From positions 58,305 through 122,304 of the forward strand of contig PYST01000085.1 of NCBI GenBank assembly GCA_003049485.1: a DNA stretch of 64,000 nt, given 5' to 3'. The translations under genes were made by a program, and so were the position numbers. The stretch comes from Ophioceras dolichostomum. Taxonomy: Eukaryota > Ascomycota > Sordariomycetes > Magnaporthales > Ophioceraceae. The notes under the pieces were generated by a model. That model was not told the origin of the DNA, made no database searches, and worked only from the letters and a program-made list of their open reading frames with translations. This document shows, piece by piece, positions 33,117-44,783 of this stretch (position 1 is the first letter of the stretch; each line of letters opens with the position of its first letter).

Positions 33117-35841
33117 CTAACAAATCCAAACATCATACGTCCTCCCGTCAACTTCCAAGCCCTCGGTCAAATCTTCAGGCCATTGCCCGATGATTGTGTC
33201 CAGACACTCTTGGCTGACCCAGTTGAGAATCTCATCCTGAATACTACGACCTGCCAGATGGCTAGCCCTGCTCAACATCCGGTAGCAAGTACTGGACTTG
33301 AGACTGCGAATGGCACGTTTGAGCTGAAGGGCCACAACCTCCGTGCGACCAGGATGTTCACCATGCCCACCACCACTTGCGTCTTTCTTTTCCCGTAGTT
33401 CCCAAGTTGGATATAACTCACGGTCCGGACTGCCCGCACATCCGCCTTGCGGGGTGAGCAATAGTTCGTCTTCGTCACCTGAACTGACGATTCGTGGCTC
33501 TAAATCAGGATTCGCCTGGGCAAGAAGTGCTGTGAGGAACGCCTTGGGGGGTTGCCTTCCGTTATGCTCATCTACTAGAACCTGCATCAGAGTCAGCACC
33601 AGAGTAGGTTGGTCCTTGACACTCTCAAGACGCGTCTGAAACAGCTCGAGAACTGTCGACAAAGCGTCGAAATATGGAGCTTGCGTCATCACAAGGCTCT
33701 AGACATCGCCTAGCCTCTTGCAGGTACTGGCTGATGCTCTCGCCAAGGGATCCGCTGAGTCGATCTATGTAAAGAGAATTCCCGTCGATGGGGCCGTCCA
33801 GCGGCGGCGACGTCTTCCAGAAGTGAACCCACTTGAGGGGAGCCACTAGCCTCCACATAGTCGGGATCTGCCCCGTAGATGGTGTCCCGTCCGTCGTTGA
33901 CTGGGGTGAACTGGACCAGTCAGGTCGCAGTAGAAGAGGAAGGCATTCCTCATTGTCGTGACCGCCTAGACATGATGGCTTTTTGTAGTTGTGGTGTAGC
34001 ATAAAGATATGATCGGTGCGCCAATCCAGCCGGTCCGCTAAGTCGTCCCCACCCGTCAAGCAGAAACCGACAGGGGATTTGATGAAGACGAGTACGGGCC
34101 CGTTGTTGGCTGAAGTGAAAACCGCAGGCGAGCAAGGTAGAGGAAAGAGGTGGATGAGCGAAATTCGGAGAGACCCCGTGGCTGAGTCCATCGCGAGCTT
34201 TCTGTCCCACTTGAATCTCTTCGGTGGCTCCATGCCCGTAAACCAGACCCCCGTCGAGCGGGCATCGAGTTCTAAAGCGCACAATCGTTCGCTGTCCGGC
34301 AGGCCGAGGCAATCTAGGGTCGAGTCAATGTCATGTCGGGGGTGCCTGCTACTGGGTAGATACGGAGAAAAATACTTGTGGTCATAGCGCGCATCTGACA
34401 TTCGTTCCGGAACCCACGAGGGAAGGCAGGACCAGCCGCGAATGCCGCAGGAGCTGGCAAGGATATCTGGAATGCCGAGCCTCGTGATCAGACAAGCACT
34501 TATGCCGATGAGGACGTGGCGTGCGGACAATCCGTAGTCGGCCACGATCCCTAGCTCTTCGGCGGTTGGGGCCACCGTTGGCCAGCTCTCGCGCCGGTGG
34601 GGCGGTTTGCGCCAGTCATCAGAGAAGCGGCGCGGGTGAGCGTCGCGGTCGGCAGGGCCCTCGAAGATGCCTAGGATTCCAAATACCCGATCACGACTGT
34701 CTGCTGCTTCTGAGTACCTCGTGCGCTAGAGTAGACTATAGATGCTGCGCGACGCCCTGAAGATGGCAGCCGCTGGTCAACACAGCGAGCCACGGGACGA
34801 CTGATTTATCGGCATCCCGCCTCACAAAATCTAGCGTGGAGTCGGAACGGATGGCCGGCCTGGTGGCAATATAGTCGACATCGCCGACACTAAACACGGC
34901 TTGCCTAGGCGGGATGAGCTCCTGGACGATCCATAGGCGACTGAAGTATCGACGACTCAGTAGAGCCGTCATGGAAAGCGCCTTTTTCTCGTGCGAAAAG
35001 GACTCCTGTGAGTGCCAGAGGTCGTCAAATTCTCTGCGAGCACGGTAGGGTCGAGTTCGGCTTGATGCCTCCCCGGCAATATCCGGGCCCAGGTAGACGA
35101 CGACCCTTGACGGTGGCTGTAGATGTTTTGCATCGCCGTCACCTGTCGGCCTCTCTCATGCAAGTCCTGCTGGTTGATGCAGATAGCGTCGATCCAAACT
35201 AGGCAGAAACTGCGTTAGGGTCGTAGGTGGCAGAGCATGTCCTAGCAGTTTTTCGTCTGAAGGAGGACGTCCCAGTAAGGTCCGACGAATAGGGGGAATC
35301 GCTGAGCGTTGTCGTTTTCCTCACCTCCCCAGGTGTACGAGGTAGTTTCGTACTCGGGGCAGGAGTCGCGAGGGTACGTTTCCAGCTCTCCGTGGACAGG
35401 ATAGATGACGGAGTCCGACGTGAAATCGGCTGGGATTGCCGGAAGGTTGAGGAGGCGGAACTCATCATCGCCGAGCCTACAGCCGTAGACGACGGAATTC
35501 GTCACCGGTGCCAGTGACTCCTCGTCCTTCTGAGGATTTTCTTGAACATTGTCGCAAGATGCAGGCGCCGGGGCCGAGCTTCGGAGAATCGAAAAGTTTG
35601 CCGAGGAAGGGATCAGCTGGCCGTCCGGCGTGCAGTAGGGAACTGATGGTGGCCACCAGAGATTCAGCTGCCCCATCGGCTCGTCCGAAGGGGGTGGGGG
35701 CAACAGGTCGATCTTGCTCCCGGACGCTATCAGCTCGTTAAGGGCAGGGGAGCAGCCGCATGCCTTGCAGTGAGGCACACCAGTGCCATGGTCGACGACA
35801 ACATTGGGGATCAGGCACTCTGACTTGTGCTAACGCGACAT
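33117..35841 (-). pseudogene. Decayed HET-domain (heterokaryon incompatibility) gene
   Basis: Relic on the minus strand. The likely start (ATG 35841, good context CCACCATG) is followed after three codons by a stop (TAG, 35832-35830). HET-domain landmarks are then found in order but in several frames: YETTSYTWGGE, LLQTKNC, then TAG (35244-35242) and TAA (35217-35215), LVWIDAICINQQD, a frameshift near 35100-35110, LGPDIAG, RRYFSRLWIVQELI, another stop (TAG, 34728-34726), and DSRDRVFGILGIF. A long open stretch (34575-33625) and a last one in another frame (33692-33117) complete it. No intron can explain the breaks because family-like residues continue on both sides. The stops fit C-to-T changes at CA dinucleotides (for example CAA to TAA, TGG to TAG). 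HET proteins trigger cell death on fusion of unlike hyphae. Confidence 0.85.
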
Positions 35842-38484
35842 GGTGGACTGCAGGGGAAGTGATGCCAAACGAATGGGCGAAATTCACAGCCGGCCTGAGA
35901 ACGCCCAAGACAGAAATGTGAGATGAGTGGGAGGCAGACTCGTCGAAGCGGGCGGATGGTCTGAAGAACTTTCCCCTTTCCCCCTTCTTTTCGTACTCGT
36001 CTCCCTACTCGCCTCCGTACCACATGCATATAGCCGTCGAAGGGCCCACCAAGGTCAAATCATCACTCTGAGACCTTAGGCCGCGGAGCCGGAGGCAAGC
36101 ATCCGAGGGACTCGCGGACCACTAACACGACTAGATGGCCTGCCTGGGTGAACATGAGCACTGGCCAACATCTCCGGTCCAACTCCCTTGTCAACCCAGC
36201 TTCGCTGATGATAAGTTTACGGTCATACCTTGGCTGGTAACACTTGGTTGCCTTGTGCCCGGAAGTTATAATACAAATTTGTTCCTGTAACTCAGCACGC
36301 GCAGGTGGGAGCACCCATGGTTAAGCCCGTAACGGCTGTCTGCCTCCTCGCCGAGCATCCGAGCAAGTTAGTGGTTGGACTTCCGCATATCCTAGTTGTA
36401 CAAATGAAGGGAGGGTACCAACCATACATCACGACTGACGATCTCATACGGTTGGTGTGCCACGTGCTGAGCACGAGAGCCTCCTACCGCGTAAGTACAG
36501 GGCGACAAATGGTCAACTAAAGGCCGGCGGAGTGGCCAACGGTTAGAGTACGGGAGGCGCCACGCCACGCCCGCCTAGGAAAAAGACCGAGCCAACGGAG
36601 CGCCGACGTTGGTTAATGCCGGGAGTTTGTCGTCGGTAAAAGTGGGCCGATCATTGCAAGTCAATTGGTGTTGGAAATCCACGAGCAGGCGAGCGCACGA
36701 TGGGATGCCTCGAACGCTTCCCTCCCTTCCTCCCTAGAGGGTATCACGCGGTGGGAGTTCCCTTCGGCGTGTTTGTGAAACATGCAAGGTTACTTCCGGG
36801 CCGAGCGGAGCACCCGAAAGCGACCTGCCTCGTGTGGGGAGCTTGGAGGGCGGAAGGCCAGAAGGATAACCTGAGGAGCTTCCCAGCTCCTCCAGCTGGC
36901 TGTGCCGTGAGCTAAATGGTGTCGCGAGCGAGCCATTGCGGACTCGTGTGCGCCTCCGCTTCAACCTCCGGCTCGAATGCGGAGCCAGGGATGTTTCCTC
37001 TCTTCCTTTTTCGCGATTGCCCATCGTTCATGCACCAGAGAGGCACACGCAAAGAACCCTTAAAAAGTCAGCCTCTTCCTAAAATTGCGGGTGACGCTGT
37101 GCCTCGATGGCGGGGCAATGGAAACACGCTCCAAGACCACTCGCATTCCGTCTTATTCTTTTGTCGCTTTTTCTTTTTATGACATGAACCAAGGGGTTAG
37201 AAGAGGCGATCTGTCTGGAATCGTGGATCGTTACGGACGGTGCAATTCTCTCTTGCAATCGTTTCCTAGTCTTCGTGCACATCCAAGTACTTCCTCTTTC
37301 TGGCTTCTGTACCTCAGGTTTTGCTTAGGTGCTTCCTCTGTCAGACATCAGCCACAAGCGGAAGGTCGGCAGTGGCGTGGGTCCTACAGTGCCGTTCGCT
37401 GTGTCTAGGGCCATTGAGCGCAGTCATGTGCTGCGCTGGTGCTGTTGCCTTGGCGGCGCTGTTGCCGCCTGCCAATAGGGGCAACTCAACTTGTGCCCGG
37501 ATATGGGAGGATTCCGAGCATTGGGGATCTAAGATTAGCCCGATTTTGCTCCGCGCTGTCACCACACAATGCGCCACATACACCCGGCGACGAGCCCTGC
37601 GTAGGAGGAGGCTCGTCAATGAGAAGTGCAAAAGCTGATGGGATTATCGGACAAAAAGGCCAAGTGCCGCTCGGAAGAGCGTCCATAATTTTTGGTGTGG
37701 CTGTGGCAAGCTAGGGGTTCGCATGAGATCGATCATTTGCTGATGATCACCTGCAGTCTGTCATCATCAGAATCATCAACCCCAAGCGAACGATACGATT
37801 TTGTTTCAAGAGGAACATTCCTTATGATATGATAACTCCAGTTGGCTTCCCCTTAGAGGAAAGTCACGTTGGGCGATACCAACTTAGACCAACTTATTAC
37901 TACCTACCTACCTGCTAACTCCCTCCTATCTAAGTAGGTGTTTTTGCTGTTATTGCTATGTGGCTCGTCGCTCTGCCTCTCTCCTGTGAGGCGCCGGGAC
38001 AAGGAGTCCGATTTGGTGGTGGGGCTCACCCCCTGCGTTCTGAGAAGGAATGCTCCGAGGCTCCCTGGGTCGTCTCAATGGAGACCCTAGCCATAACCAA
38101 TGGATCAGCGAAGGAAGATGGCAGGCTCACAGGATTGGCAGGGGTTTGTCGAACGGGATCTTCTAATCCCCTATGGAGACTGGGAAGCAGCCTGAGCAAG
38201 GGGGTCCCCTTTGATCATCGGTATAAGATCGCCTTGGACCCCATGTGTGCCCAGAGCAGTCGACAACATGTTGAGGGATATTCCGCGAGAGAGGCATTAT
38301 CCAGACGAAGTTGTTTGACCTGTTTCCCGATGACTTTATAGAGATCTTTTCACGGTCTTTGCTGCATCGTTGACCAGCTGTGCCGCTCTACGCCCTTACT
38401 AAGCCCGTCGAGGCAGCCCCTGAACAAGGTCGGTCCCGTCAGCGAGAAGAGAAGGCATAGGGACGACACATCCAGTCCACCAGT
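35842..38484. other. Gene-poor stretch, no gene supported
   Basis: 2.6 kb between the HET relic and the GH18 gene. Frames are short and without family resemblance. A forward ATG frame (37958-38341, 127 codons) ends 140 bases before the GH18 start; it has no domain and I would not call it. CTACCTACCTACC words lie near 37900. Confidence 0.45.
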
Positions 38485-39732
38485 ATGAGGGCAACCCTTT
38501 TTGCTGTCCTTCTCCCGGCAGCACTGCTGGCGAGTCCAGTCTTGGCTGCCCCAGTCGACACCGTCGTCGTCACTGCAACGGTGCTGGTCGACCAAGATGG
38601 CCAGCCGTTCGCGACAGAGGCACCCGCCGTAAAGATGCCCATTGTGGCACCCGAGGTCCAGAAGAGCACGACAAGCGCAAAGCCAAAAAGCACACCAGCC
38701 CTACTGCCGGCCGCACCGGGTCTTCCCAGGCTAGCAATCTACTACCAGACCACGCACGATTCATCAGGCCAGCCCATCTCTATGCTGCCCCTGATCACAG
38801 AGAAGGGCATCGCACTCACCCACCTGATCGTGTGCACGTTCCACGTGCGCTCCGACGGCACGATCCACCTGAACGACTACCCGCCAGGCGACGCGCGCTT
38901 CGCCACTCTCTGGGAGGAGACCAAGATTCTAAAGAACTCCGGCATCCGCGTGATCGGCATGGTCGGCGGCGCCGCCGTGGGCTCCTTCGCGACCAACACG
39001 CTCTCCGCGCCCGACGGCGCCGTCTTCGAGGCCGCCTACAAGCAGCTGCACGACGCGATCCAGCAGTTCGGCCTGCAGGGCATGGACCTGGACGTGGAGC
39101 AGTCCATGTCCATCGGCAACATCCAGCGGCTTGTCCGGCGTCTGCGCTCCGACTTCGGCGCGGACTTCACCATCACCCTCGCGCCCGTCGGCACGGCCCT
39201 GACCTCTCGGGGCTCGCCCAACCTGAGCGGCTTCAACTACAAAACCCTTGAGAACTCCGACGGCTCGTCGATCGAGTGGTACAACGCGCAGTTCTACAAT
39301 GGCTTCGGCGACATGTCCACCACGGCGCCCTTCGACAGCGTCGTGTCCAACGGGTACAGCCCTTCCAAGATCGTCATCGGGCAGATCACGACGCCCGCCA
39401 ACGGGGGGCAGTTCGTTGAGTTCTCGAAGCTCAACACGACCATCAGGTCGCTGCGCAGCAAGTACGGCGAGATCGGGGGCGTCATGGGCTGGGAGTACTT
39501 CAACAGCCAGCCCGGCGGCACCGCGGAGCCGTGGGAGTGGGCCCAGCAGATGACGGCCATCCTGAGGACGAACGACGCCCCCACGCTGACGGTCACCCAG
39601 GCGGATGCGTCGAGGCTCAACGCCGCGTGGCTACAGGCCTTTGCCGCGAGGGAGGAGAAAAGGGACGTCGGTTCGGCAGACGCGGCCGACGTGAAGCCTA
39701 ATGTGGACTACTTCGCTATGGTCAACGCTTGA
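38485..39732 (+). CDS. Secreted glycoside hydrolase family 18 protein (chitinase-like)
   Basis: A single exon of 415 residues. MRATLFAVLLPAALLASPVLA is a signal peptide. A Thr/Lys/Pro-rich spacer (about 22-80) leads into the GH18 barrel. The catalytic motif is present as GMDLDVE (D201, D203, E205; usually DGxDxDxE), with the proton donor Glu intact. The first aspartate of the usual motif is replaced by Gln-Gly, as in several fungal GH18 subgroups that also contain endo-N-acetylglucosaminidases. Other barrel marks are FNYKTLEN, WYNAQFYNGFG and VMGWEYFNS. It should act outside the cell on chitin or N-glycans. No chitin-binding module is seen. The C-terminus has a KR site in front of a short acidic tail. 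Confidence 0.88.
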   Translation: MRATLFAVLLPAALLASPVLAAPVDTVVVTATVLVDQDGQPFATEAPAVKMPIVAPEVQKSTTSAKPKSTPALLPAAPGLPRLAIYYQTTHDSSGQPISMLPLITEKGIALTHLIVCTFHVRSDGTIHLNDYPPGDARFATLWEETKILKNSGIRVIGMVGGAAVGSFATNTLSAPDGAVFEAAYKQLHDAIQQFGLQGMDLDVEQSMSIGNIQRLVRRLRSDFGADFTITLAPVGTALTSRGSPNLSGFNYKTLENSDGSSIEWYNAQFYNGFGDMSTTAPFDSVVSNGYSPSKIVIGQITTPANGGQFVEFSKLNTTIRSLRSKYGEIGGVMGWEYFNSQPGGTAEPWEWAQQMTAILRTNDAPTLTVTQADASRLNAAWLQAFAAREEKRDVGSADAADVKPNVDYFAMVNA

Positions 39733-41262
39733 ACGAGTGGGTCTGCTAAGGGGGAAGGGGGGGAAGACATAATACTTTGACATAATTACCTGTGAATATT
39801 TTTTTGATGAAGAAACTATTGTACATATGGAGGATCCTGACAGCTTGTTTCATCTGTTCTTTGGATAGGCGGCATGGCAAGGGGTTTGGGGTATCGCATG
39901 CATTGTCGCATTAGACGATAAAGAATATCTCGATTGTTCAACGAACTCATAGGAAGTGTGGTACAATGCAGTGTCTGGTGGTCACTCGTGATTTATGCCT
40001 CAAGTTCGGCCTGGAGATGGAGTTCTTGGCACGGACCATGCCGCCCTACGTCCCCTAAATACCACACAAGAAGACTGGTAACTTCTTGATACTTTTTGGT
40101 AAGTAGGGGCAGACTAGGGTCAGAGGGTGTTTCCGTCTTACTCGGGATCGTTGACTACCTCTAAACAACCCGCCCTGTGCCTCCGTCACGGCAGTCACGA
40201 GATGCGACCGACTTCATTTTTTCTCCAACGCGCCTCCTAAATACATGGTGCTTCTTTGCGTTCTTTTCGTCCTCCGCCACTCATCTGGAGTCCCTGATCG
40301 TGTGGTTCTGCATGTGCAGGCTGTACCTCTTCTCTCACGGCAACGACGATTCTCTCGTTGCTGCGCCGGACCGGACGGCATTAGTCCGGGAGGCAGGCAA
40401 GACGTGCACTGCAGCACGTTGGCGAGGATATGGGGGCCGGCATGCATACCAATATTGGCCTCGTTACTAGTGAAAGACTCGGAAAAGCAAGCCGAGCACG
40501 GCACCGTATAACAACCCCCCTCCGGCTGCTTGCCCGCCAGGAGGTGCAAAACCACAGGCTCTCTCGGGATATCGGGGGCAGGGGCCGGGGCGAGGGCCGG
40601 GCAGGGGTCCGACCGGGTTTGGCTTTGAGCCGGCGGATAGGGCGCATCTCTTGCGGGACTTGGGTGTGGCTGCAGGAGAACGTGCACCCGCCTGAACGTC
40701 GTGAGTGCGGCACCGGCAGGCATGGCTGTTGTCGTCTTGGGAGGAGGAGGAGGCGGATAATTATCCCATATCCGGTGCGTCTCGAGGATGAACGAGGGAG
40801 CTATTGGGATACCTGGTGGTTAGATACATCTAAGTAGTAGTCTAAGGGAAAAAAGATTCAAAAACGAAGTATTGTAAACTAACCGCCGGGGGAAGGACGC
40901 CGAGCTTGAAGTCGCTAGCCAGGCGAGGCATGCACCGTGCCTTCCTCAGAAGGAGAATGGGGCAGCCGAATGTGGTTACTGTTTCCACCAGCCGAACGGG
41001 ACGAGCCTACGAGTGAGGTGAATGGAGACACAGAAAATCCTAAATTGCTACAAAACTCTGCATGATGTACAAAAACATGGAGGGGAAACCGTGCCCAAGC
41101 AAAGGGGCTGGGTGAAAACCCCTCCTGCCATGAAGACCAAAACGGAAAGAACGAAACGAAACAAACAAGCAAAACACGCCAGACGAACCAAACAAAACAA
41201 TAGAAATCTATCGAAGAAACTCGCCCTGCCCACACCAACTCCATCCGCGTTCCTCCCCTCCC
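39733..41262. other. Convergent intergenic spacer
   Basis: 1.5 kb between genes ending towards each other. A reverse frame at 40214-40723 is open but rich in Ala, Pro and Cys without any family likeness, and I did not call it. Confidence 0.45.
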
Positions 41263-42675
41263 CTAATGCCCTCCCCCATTCTCCTCCTCGTTCCGCTCCA
41301 GCAGAGCCGTCAGGTGCGCCTTCCGCGTCGGAGACATCCTGGGCACAGGTGCGTGCAGAGGCAGCTCCGGCGGCAGCAGCTGCGCCTGGACAACAGGGGC
41401 GGCGGCGGTGGCTGCGGCGGCGGCTGCGGCGGCGGCTGCGGCGGCGGGTTGTGGGGGAACCGACGGCCCCGGGGCCTGCTGCTGTTGCCCCTCCTGCTGT
41501 TGCTGCTGCTGTTGCAGCCGCTGCAGCCGTTTGTGGTGCTGCTTCCACTGGTCCGGGCGCGGCTCGGAGGGCGGCTGCTCGGCGCGCTGGCGCCAGTTGC
41601 TTTGCTGGCGCCAGTTGTCGCTGCCGCCGGGTGCCTGTCCCCCCTTCCGCCAGTTGTCGTCGCCAGGTCCCTTTTGCAGCGGCAGCTCCTTCTGCGGTTG
41701 CTGGTGCTGGTGCTGGTGATGGTGGAACCCTAGCTGGGACCACGGCTGGGCAGCGTCTTTCTTCTCCGACTGCATAGTATTGTCCAGCCAGGGCAAGCCC
41801 GGGTAGGACGGGGAGTTGTCAGCTGTGGCCATCTCCAAGAGGTAGGCCAAGACTAGCTTGGCTCGTTCCTCTTCGGGGCTGATCGTGACGCCCCCTCTCT
41901 TCTGGTCCTTCTTGTCGACGATCCTCTTGAAATCACACCCCATGACAACGTTCGCCATCGTCAGGAACCGCGTCTCGCTGCCGCCGCCGCAGCCGGGCAC
42001 CACCAGCATCTTCTCCTTCCCCTTCCCCTTCCCCCTCCCCCCCTTCTCCTCCCACCAGATTGTCTTGGAGGCCGCCTCAAAGCCGTACGCGACGTCGCAA
42101 TTCCTCGTTGTCTTGAGCTGCTGCTGCTGCTGCGGGGATATTGGGGCGGGGAGGAGGAGGAACCAGCCGCTGTATGAGGGTTCCTCCTGGCGAGCCCCGA
42201 CGACCGCCACGTCCTCGGCGACGTCGTCGAGGAGGCCGATGTGCTTCCTCTCGTTGGCGCCCGGCACCGCCGGCTGGTTGGGGTGGTCGCGCAGTAGCGT
42301 GACGAACTCCTTGACCATCCGCCGCCCGTGGAAGATGAGGGCGCGGAACTGCCTCTGCGTCTCCTCCGTGTTGTGGGCCGGGTTCAGGATGTCCGCGGAC
42401 CACGCGGTGGCGCACCGCCCGAGCTCGTTAGCGTGCGGGAACAGGTACCATTTGCAGGTACGGAGCATGGTGATCAGGGGCTCCAGCTTGGCGGTGGTGG
42501 CGGCGGTGGCGGTAGGGGGCAGCGCCGGGAAGTCCTGGCCGCCCTTCGTTCCCTTGACGATGAAGTCTTCCAAGCCGAGGAGCATGGTCATGACTGTGGT
42601 GAGGGCCTCGGCATCTTGGGCCGTGAGGCGGACTAGCTCGTTAGAGAGTGCCATTGGATCTATGTCCCGTAGCAT
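41263..42675 (-). CDS. Unrecognised Q/A-rich protein with WR repeats
   Basis: A single exon of 470 residues, ATG 42675. The first 290 residues appear folded: a helical start (MLRDIDPMALSNELVRLTAQ), then CKWYLFPHANELGRC and a core with VAYGFEAASKTIWWEEK and FLTMANVVMGCDFKRIV. A K/G-rich insert is present around residue 220. The C-terminal 180 residues are low-complexity: His/Gln runs, four NWR/NWRQ-type units, a Gln block and a 13-residue Ala run encoded by GCC/GCG repeats. No domain is known to me. The disordered tail with repeated Trp-Arg is reminiscent of RNA-binding or condensate-forming proteins, which is only an impression. No signal peptide or membrane helix is present. Confidence 0.7.
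   Translation of the reverse strand: MLRDIDPMALSNELVRLTAQDAEALTTVMTMLLGLEDFIVKGTKGGQDFPALPPTATAATTAKLEPLITMLRTCKWYLFPHANELGRCATAWSADILNPAHNTEETQRQFRALIFHGRRMVKEFVTLLRDHPNQPAVPGANERKHIGLLDDVAEDVAVVGARQEEPSYSGWFLLLPAPISPQQQQQLKTTRNCDVAYGFEAASKTIWWEEKGGRGKGKGKEKMLVVPGCGGGSETRFLTMANVVMGCDFKRIVDKKDQKRGGVTISPEEERAKLVLAYLLEMATADNSPSYPGLPWLDNTMQSEKKDAAQPWSQLGFHHHQHQHQQPQKELPLQKGPGDDNWRKGGQAPGGSDNWRQQSNWRQRAEQPPSEPRPDQWKQHHKRLQRLQQQQQQQEGQQQQAPGPSVPPQPAAAAAAAAAAAATAAAPVVQAQLLPPELPLHAPVPRMSPTRKAHLTALLERNEEENGGGH
41398..41450. repeat. GCG/GCC trinucleotide repeat (poly-Ala coding)
   Basis: An imperfect trinucleotide tract encodes the Ala run near the end of the Q/A-rich protein. Such tracts commonly vary in length between strains. 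Confidence 0.7.
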
Positions 42676-43508
42676 GTTAATGTTTGTGAGTGTCAGTTGG
42701 GAGGAAGGGGGGTTGTGCGGCTGGAAAGTGACGGCACATACCTGGTAGGTGATGGCGGTGCGTATGTGTATGCATATATGTGCTGTACTGTATATACGTG
42801 TGTGCTGTATATGCCTGCGCTGTATGCCAGCAGCTTTTATGTGCAGTGGTGCTTGTCGCTTGTCGCTTGTAGCTTGTTGGGGGAGCTGGTGTGGATGGGT
42901 GCGAATGGTGGTTCGAACGCAGTCTCCAAGGGCCGGGACCGCGACTACTATGTATTGGATCCCACGACCTATCTCCGTAAACCTCCCCCTTCCAAAGAGG
43001 AACGGGGGATAGACGTCATGGGTGCATAGGCTCAGAGTCCCATCCGCTTGTCATAGGGTTGTTTGTCAAGCCACTCGACCATAGACATGGTATCGGAGAA
43101 TGGCATAAGGCGAGGTTTGGGCCCAGCCACTCTGTCATACTGACGGGTTGAAAGCCTCTACGTCTTTCCCGTTGGGTATTCCCCCATAACCCTAGTATTC
43201 TGCAAGAGGCGGGCGTTGATGAGAGTCACGACGGTTAGGCACAGCAAAATGTCAGGTGTTACTCGCAACGGCGGTCATGATAAACTGAGATTGATGTATT
43301 TCTAGCCGGTATCCAGACCCTCATCCTGAAATACAAAACTAGGTACCAGCCAGAAGCCATCTGGAGTTCGTACGCACCCGTTCATTACAGTATGCCGTGC
43401 CTTTCTTTCCACCCCCAACAGAGATCGCTTTCTGTCGTCATTACCAAACTACCAGGGAGTAAAACCGAATTGAACTTAAGGTTTAGACAGCCCCATATGA
43501 CATTACGC
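42676..43508. other. Spacer between two leftward genes
   Basis: 0.8 kb. It holds the promoter of the Q/A-rich gene and the 3' end of the expansin-like gene. Alternating TATAT/TGTGT words at 42757-42810 look like a simple repeat. No gene is seen. Confidence 0.5.
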
Positions 43509-44426
43509 TCAGCAGTTCACAGGGGCAATAGTCTTTGCCTTTGCCTCCGCGCTGTGGTTTGGGATAATGACCTGGCGGCCGTTGGAGCAGCTGATGCGGA
43601 CGTGGACGAGGTCTTTCTCGAAGCCTCCCGACTTGTCCTTCTCGAAGAAGTTGTACTCCCTCCGCACGGTGGGCTGCCACGAGCGGCCGTTGTCGGTGCT
43701 GACGTCCAGGCCGGTGATGGGGTAGTTGCAGTCAAGGACTTGCATCGAGAAACTGAAAATAGAAACGCAAAAAAAGAGTTTAGCTGTTTGTTGCTTGTCG
43801 GCCTTGGAAGGTTTGATGCAGAGCGGCAGGATTCAGTGTGTGGGGTGCCATTCGAAGCGGCCCGCTCAAACCTTATATGATATGCGGGGGTCACTTACAA
43901 CCACTTGGAGGTCCCCTCCTTGTTCCGCACCGCCAGAGGCGCGTCGATGCCACAGGCCACAGGCTCGTAGGAGATGGGGATGATGCCGTCGTTGGGGTTC
44001 GCGATCTGGTTGAACGCGTCCGAGAATAGGTTCAACCTGTTCTTAGTGCAGGATGGGCAGCTATCGACGATCTATGGGAGTTTCCAAGATCAGAGTTTTC
44101 AAGCCTCAACTGTCAGTTTACGGTTTCCGCCCAGCAGCTTCCCAAGCGGGACAGGCACTTACCATCACCTTGGTGCTACCCCTGGGTCCTGAGACCTGCA
44201 GACATGTCCCACACTTGGCGCCACCCGCCCAGTTCGACGGGCCGAGTCCCGAGCCGGACAGCCCGGCTGGAAATGCGTAGCCCGAGAAGGAGCATGTACC
44301 GCCAGACAGCGTGTTCTCCGTGAAGGTGGCGTCGCCGTCGATGGCTGGTGCAAACCCGGCAGCCGGCAACGCTACTGCCCGGACTATCACAGCAGCGGTG
44401 GCCGCGAGGCTTGAAAACCTGGGCAT
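43509..44426 (-). CDS. Secreted expansin-like protein, three exons
   Basis: Exons 44426-44163, 44071-43899 and 43752-43509 give 226 residues. Introns of 91 and 146 bp (GTAAGT...ATAG, GTAAGT...TCAG) are in phase. A signal peptide (MPRFSSLAATAAVIVRAVALPAAG) precedes a six-stranded double-psi barrel-like part with GTCSFSGYAFP and AKCGTCLQVSGPRG, then VDSCPSC, followed by a second domain (KWFFSMQVLDCNYPITGLDV). This two-domain order is that of expansins and of fungal/bacterial expansin-like proteins such as YoaJ. They loosen cellulose or chitin walls without cutting them. The Asp of VDSCPSC matches the HFD-type Asp position of expansins. It is expected outside the cell. Confidence 0.85.
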
Positions 44427-44510
44427 TTCTGTCGTAGACTAATATGTTGTGGTTGAGTGAATTGTGTCGAGTCTCGGTAGACAGTTGGGATGGGAAGGAA
44501 AACCTGGTAA

Positions 44511-44783
44511 TTATGGGAGGCGGTAGTCCGTGGTGCACAGGGGTAAACTTAGAGCTTCAGCAGTTCCTCTATCTAGCTGTGTTCTCCTAACCTCCGTATC
44601 CAGGGCAGCAGCCGTTCTTTTATCTTCCGCCGTTTGAATACGACAGATCCGCGTCCCGAACCGGTCATACTCCAATTCGATGTCCGGCGCGCCCACCGTC
44701 CCGCCTGGCCTGGCGCGATCCGGCTCTCCTGCTTGCTCACCCTCGCCTGGCAGGGCCGAGGATAAAGTGGTAGTAGCTGTCAT
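44511..44783 (-). CDS. Possible small protein upstream of the expansin-like gene (doubtful)
   Basis: An ATG frame of 90 codons, ending 85 bases before the expansin-like start on the same strand. Composition is protein-like (acidic, Ala/Thr-rich), with TATTTLSSALPGEGEQ near the start, but no domain is recognised. It could equally be an upstream open frame in the leader of the next gene. Confidence 0.2.
   Translation of the reverse strand: MTATTTLSSALPGEGEQAGEPDRARPGGTVGAPDIELEYDRFGTRICRIQTAEDKRTAAALDTEVRRTQLDRGTAEALSLPLCTTDYRLP

Noticed and set aside
36520..36600. GC-rich stretch that at first sight looks tRNA-like
   Set aside because: No matching stems or B box in the expected place.
42905..42925. 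GGTTCGAAC word resembling a tRNA B box
   Set aside because: The T-stem does not pair and no cloverleaf can be drawn around it.
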